Below, in pieces: positions 8,743 to 11,619 of a DNA stretch of 11,619 nucleotides. Numbering within the stretch: position 1 is the first letter of the stretch; every line of letters starts with the position of its first letter. The translations under genes were made by a program, and so were the position numbers. The stretch spans positions 1-11,619 of the forward strand of contig USSZ01000033.1 in NCBI GenBank assembly GCA_900557645.1, given 5' to 3'. The notes beneath the pieces were generated by a model that saw only the letters and a list, made by a program, of their open reading frames with translations, did not search any database and was not told the origin of the DNA. The stretch comes from an uncultured Eubacteriales bacterium. GTDB lineage: Bacteria; Bacillota; Clostridia; Christensenellales; UBA1242.

Positions 8743-10923
8743 ATGAAAAAATTAGAATTATTAGCACCAGCAGGTAATTTTGAAAGTTTCAAAATGGCTA
8801 TTAATAATGGTGCTGATGCTGTTTATTTGGGGCTTGATGATTTCAATGCGAGAGGAAATATAGAAAATTTCTCTATTAATAATATTGAAGATGTTGTAAG
8901 TTATGCACATTTATTTAATGTCAAAGTTTATATAACCCTTAATACATTGATTAATGATGATGAATTTGAAAAAGTTTATGAACTCGTGAAGAAAGCATTA
9001 ATTGCTAATGTTGATGCTTTTATAGTTCAAGATTTGGGACTTGCCTATTTTTTGAAACAAAAATTTCCTAACATAGAATTACATGCCAGCACTCAAATGG
9101 GTATAGAAAATTTAGAAGGGGCTTTATTCGCACAAAAAGTTGGATTTAAAAGAATTGTTCTTGCAAGAGAAACTCCTTTATCTGAAATTAAGCGTATAAA
9201 AGATAATTGTAATATAGAAATAGAATATTTTATTCAGGGGGCTTTATGTGTTGCATACTCTGGGAATTGTTATTTATGTTCTTTGCTTGCCAATAGCAGT
9301 GGTAATCGTGGTAAATGCAAACAATTTTGTCGTCTTCCATATAGATTAGAGCAAAAAGGTATACAAAAAGAAGGATACTTGCTCAGCACAAAAGATTTCT
9401 GTATGATACCAATGATAAAAGAACTTGCACAAGCAGGTGTTTGTAGTTTTAAAATAGAAGGCAGAGCAAGGCGACCGGCCTATGTAGCACAAACAGTAAA
9501 AACTTATAGAAAAATTTTAGATAATAATTTTAATTACGGACAAGAAGATATTGTAGACATAAAAAAAGTTTTTAATAGAGGAGATTTTATTGAGGGATAT
9601 TTTAAAAATCAATCTATAATTTATAGTAAAGTTCAAAATCATATAGGAATTTTAATTGGAGATATTTTAAAAATTAATAAAGGTAAAAAGTTTAATGTAA
9701 TTTTTATAAAGAGTAATTTTGAATTACATAATGGAGATGTTGTTAAGTTTTTTAATAATGATAAAGAAGTAGGTATAGTTACAATCAATGATTTGAAAAA
9801 GGTAAAAGATAATGTATATAGTATTACTTCTATAGCAGATTTAAAAGAAAATTGGAAAGTAAGATTAATCGTTGATTCGGAAAATGAAAAAAAATTAATG
9901 CAGACAGTGAAAAAACTTAAAATTAATGTTAACTTCAGTGCAAAACCAGAGAATAAAGCAATTTTAAGGTTATGTTATAAAAATATAGTTGTAAGTGTCG
10001 AAAGTGAGTTTAAAGTTCAAAAAGCACTTTCAAAACCTATTACTGAAGAAGATTGTTTAACCCAAATTTCAAAATTAGGTGATTTGTTTGAAATTGATAA
10101 TTTCTATTGTGATATAGATAATGTTTTTATAGCAAAATCTCAATTAAATGAAATAAGAAGAGAGGCAGTGGAAAAATTAAGACAGAAAATTGTTGAAGAG
10201 TATGAAAAAACACACAAATTAAATGAAAAAAAAGTAGAACAAAAACTTTTAATCAAGTTAAATGATTTTGAAAATTTAAAAACAAAAAAAATTATTATTT
10301 TTAATAATTTTAATAAATTCAATTTAATAAAAGATAAATATGATTACTATGTTTTTCAACCAAATGAATTTGATTTTAACAACATTTGTAAAGAGTATGA
10401 AAAATATTTTAATTATAATATTTTTATATCATTTCCGATCATGACCAATGAATATGAAATAAATTTTATTAAAAAAATTATTAGTGCTTGTCCTAATTGG
10501 GGTATTTATGCAAATAATTATTATGCTTTAGAATTGGCAAATAAAGATAAAATTATAATTGGTAACAATATGAATGTTTATAATTCTTATACTGTGAAGT
10601 ATTACTCAATGCTTGGGTATAAAAATATTGTTCTTTCTGTTGAAAATATTGATTGGAGTAAAATAAAAAATGATGGTGCTAATTTATTTATGTTTACAAG
10701 TTTTTATCCAGAATATATGTATTTTCGTCATTGCCCATTCAAAGAACATTTAAAAAGCAAATGCAATAATTGTAATTATGATGAAAATTTAAAATATCAT
10801 TTGAATAATATAGAATTTAAAATTGAGAGAAGAAAAATTCAAACCTGTCAGTTTGTTTTGAAAAGTAAAGATAAGGTGAATAGAAATTTTATCAAAAACA
10901 TTAATACTATAGAAGAAATTTAG
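8743..10923 (+). CDS. Long U32 peptidase-family protein, probable Fe-S RNA hydroxylase (RlhA/TrhP type)
   Basis: Numbered from the ATG at 8743 the protein has 726 residues. The N-terminal U32 TIM-barrel core shows LLAPAGN (6-12), GADAVYLG (23-30), HASTQMG (114-120) and the U32 signature EYFIQGALC...SGNC (161-176). C169, C176, C192 and C196 match the four cysteines that hold a 4Fe-4S cluster in studied U32 RNA-modification enzymes. STKDFC and KIEGRARRPAYVA follow. Residues about 300-470 fit the middle domain of long members. A Lys/Asn-rich C-terminal third ends in FRHCPF...KCNNC (C664, C674, C677). Older annotations say peptidase or collagenase; studied relatives hydroxylate 23S rRNA C2501 (RlhA) or tRNA U34 (TrhP). 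The length and C-terminal extension favour the RlhA-like branch, but the target cannot be read from sequence. A weak GGGGT site at 8733-8737 precedes the ATG. The upstream in-frame TTG (8689) is rejected because it lies in the -35 box. Confidence 0.9.
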   Translation: MKKLELLAPAGNFESFKMAINNGADAVYLGLDDFNARGNIENFSINNIEDVVSYAHLFNVKVYITLNTLINDDEFEKVYELVKKALIANVDAFIVQDLGLAYFLKQKFPNIELHASTQMGIENLEGALFAQKVGFKRIVLARETPLSEIKRIKDNCNIEIEYFIQGALCVAYSGNCYLCSLLANSSGNRGKCKQFCRLPYRLEQKGIQKEGYLLSTKDFCMIPMIKELAQAGVCSFKIEGRARRPAYVAQTVKTYRKILDNNFNYGQEDIVDIKKVFNRGDFIEGYFKNQSIIYSKVQNHIGILIGDILKINKGKKFNVIFIKSNFELHNGDVVKFFNNDKEVGIVTINDLKKVKDNVYSITSIADLKENWKVRLIVDSENEKKLMQTVKKLKINVNFSAKPENKAILRLCYKNIVVSVESEFKVQKALSKPITEEDCLTQISKLGDLFEIDNFYCDIDNVFIAKSQLNEIRREAVEKLRQKIVEEYEKTHKLNEKKVEQKLLIKLNDFENLKTKKIIIFNNFNKFNLIKDKYDYYVFQPNEFDFNNICKEYEKYFNYNIFISFPIMTNEYEINFIKKIISACPNWGIYANNYYALELANKDKIIIGNNMNVYNSYTVKYYSMLGYKNIVLSVENIDWSKIKNDGANLFMFTSFYPEYMYFRHCPFKEHLKSKCNNCNYDENLKYHLNNIEFKIERRKIQTCQFVLKSKDKVNRNFIKNINTIEEI

Positions 10924-10929
10924 TTTATG

Positions 10930-10958
10930 TTGACATTGATGTAAAAAAATAGTAAAAT
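10930..10958 (+). promoter_or_regulatory. Promoter-like sequence behind the U32 gene
   Basis: Consensus TTGACA (10930-10935), an exact 17-base spacer and TAAAAT (10953-10958). The predicted transcript would begin near 10965, inside the histidine kinase fragment, where no in-frame ATG with a ribosome site exists. It may be a genuine promoter left by rearrangement or a chance match in AT-rich DNA. Confidence 0.45.
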
Positions 10959-11445
10959 AAATATTCAAAACTTTAATATAACCGAACTTATAAATAACCT
11001 AATTAGAAAACAAGAAATATTATTAAATGAAAAAGAAATCAAAGTCACATTTGATTATGAAAAAGATTTAGAAGTAAAAGGTGATACTTTTAGAATAGAA
11101 CAAGTATTAACAAATTATTTTAACAATGCTCTGAAACACTTAGACAACAAGAAAGAAATTAAAATTTCTATTGACGATAACAAACCAAGCGGACTTGTTA
11201 GAATATCTGTATTCAATAGTGGAGAAAATATAGCTGATGAAGATATTCCAAGAATCTGGAATAGATTTTATAAAGTAGACTCTTCTAGAAATAGAGAAGT
11301 TGGCGGAAGTGGCATTGGTCTTTCATTAGTCCGTGCAATAATGAAACAACATCATATGAATTACGGTGTACAAAATGTTGATGGCGGAGTTGAATTTTGG
11401 TTTGAATTAGAAAAAGCAAATTCAGAAAACGACACACAAAATTGA
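10945..11445 (+). pseudogene. C-terminal fragment of an OmpR-family sensor histidine kinase (ATPase domain only)
   Basis: An open frame of 166 codons runs from just after the TAA at 10942 to a TGA at 11443, with no usable start near its beginning. The product matches the end of HisKA-type sensor kinases: the linker after HisKA (NFNITELINNL), the N box NYFNNALKH (residues 57-65), the G1 region NSGENI (91-96), the F-box-like RIWNRFYKVD (103-112), and the G2 box GGSGIGLSLV (120-129), ending in GGVEFWFELE. The sensor, membrane segments and phospho-accepting His region are absent; their place is taken by the U32 gene. The ATP-binding residues are intact, so the break may be recent. It could be a decayed gene, the product of a rearrangement, or a mis-joined assembly. 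The codons look less AT-extreme than in the U32 gene beside it (visual impression). Confidence 0.85.
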
Positions 11446-11452
11446 TATTCTA

Positions 11453-11487
11453 TTCACAAATCTTACACAAATGTATTGTAATATAAT
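11453..11487 (+). promoter_or_regulatory. Activator-type promoter: 11-bp direct repeat plus TATAAT
   Basis: TTCACAAAT (11453-11461) and TACACAAAT (11464-11472) are direct repeats with an 11-base period. Nine bases later comes a perfect TATAAT (11482-11487). There is no good -35 box. This geometry resembles promoters activated by OmpR/PhoB-family response regulators, whose paired sites replace the -35 element. That the neighbouring kinase fragment belongs to the same regulator class is suggestive only. Predicted transcription start is near 11494. Confidence 0.5.
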
Positions 11488-11488
11488 C

Positions 11489-11596
11489 TTAAGGTAATCG
11501 TGAATACCTTTTAATAGCAGACTTGATTTTAGGTTCCCCCTTTATAGAGTCTGCTATTTAATTATTGATTTTTCGGGTATTTACGATTATACTTAA
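11489..11596 (+). ncRNA. Nested-stem structured RNA or leader of unknown class
   Basis: The outer stem pairs 11489-11508 with 11576-11596: 20 pairs, one bulged A (11591) and two G-U wobbles (11502/11582 and 11494/11590). It encloses a perfect 11-bp stem, AATAGCAGACT (11513-11523) with AGTCTGCTATT (11548-11558), capped by a 24-base loop holding GGTTCCCCC. The 5' arm can instead fold locally, AAGGTA (11491-11496) with TACCTT (11505-11510). The predicted transcription start of the TATAAT at 11482 falls within the first bases of the outer stem. I do not recognise a known riboswitch or small-RNA class. No gene start is visible before the window ends, so leader and stand-alone RNA cannot be told apart. 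Confidence 0.55.
11513..11558. repeat. Perfect 11-bp inverted repeat inside the structured element
   Basis: AATAGCAGACT and its exact reverse complement AGTCTGCTATT, separated by 24 bases. Only a weak T-rich stretch follows (TTTAATTATTG), and the loop is long, so it is a poor intrinsic terminator; it is better read as the inner stem of the 11489-11596 structure. Confidence 0.85.
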
Positions 11597-11619
11597 CCTA
11601 AAAAGTTTTTAAATTGAAA

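Noticed and set aside
10140..10322. Minus-strand open frame of 60 codons inside the U32 gene
   Set aside because: Phe/Ser-rich shadow of a Lys/Asn-rich plus-strand region.
11489..11596. Small transposon remnant (MITE) with terminal inverted repeats
   Set aside because: No clear target-site duplication flanks it, and the wobble pairs plus the well-placed promoter favour an RNA structure; copy-number data could reopen this.
11489..11597. Integron attC-like site (ACTTAAC at 11591-11597 fits RYYYAAC)
   Set aside because: The opposite arm lacks the required GTTRRRY core, and no integrase or cassette gene is seen.

Overview
The DNA is strongly AT-rich, uses strong Shine-Dalgarno sites (AAGGAGG, AAGGAG, GGAGG) and reads with the standard bacterial code. 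The gene set (cardiolipin synthase, nucleoside diphosphate kinase, U32 peptidase-family protein, OmpR-family sensor kinase remnant) fits a low-GC Gram-positive bacterium, most likely an uncultured Clostridia/Bacilli lineage. This is inferred from composition and protein style; no rRNA or other taxonomic marker is present.

Layout. Positions 3-5219 (+) hold the 3' part of a gene for a giant, beta-rich, probably secreted or surface protein whose start lies left of the window. It contains a clear internal tandem duplication. After 38 bases with no terminator come a two-HKD cardiolipin synthase (5258-6715, +) and a nucleoside diphosphate kinase (6780-7229, +). This apparent transcription unit ends at a strong U-flanked hairpin (7317-7347). 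The hairpin is symmetric and also terminates the convergent minus-strand gene, an unnamed ferritin-like protein (7382-8635, -) with three evenly built E-x29-[ED]xxH hairpins. A short divergent intergenic region carries a near-consensus promoter (8689-8717) for a long U32-family protein (8743-10923, +), probably an Fe-S RNA hydroxylase of the RlhA/TrhP type. The promoter shows that the longer reading frame beginning with TTG at 8689 is not the real start.

The right end (10924-11619) is the least ordinary part. Directly after the U32 stop lies an uninterrupted but start-less C-terminal piece of a sensor histidine kinase (10945-11445: linker plus complete ATPase domain, no HisKA or sensor), which is a decayed gene or a rearrangement/assembly junction. 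It is followed by an 11-bp-period direct repeat upstream of TATAAT. The predicted transcription start falls at the base of a 20-pair stem that encloses a second 11-bp stem (11489-11596), with a competing local hairpin on the 5' side. This looks like an undescribed structured RNA or a switch-like 5' leader of a gene beyond the window.

The envelope-related genes (giant protein, cardiolipin synthase) are adjacent, but nothing in the sequence proves a shared pathway. The remaining genes look like unlinked housekeeping functions.
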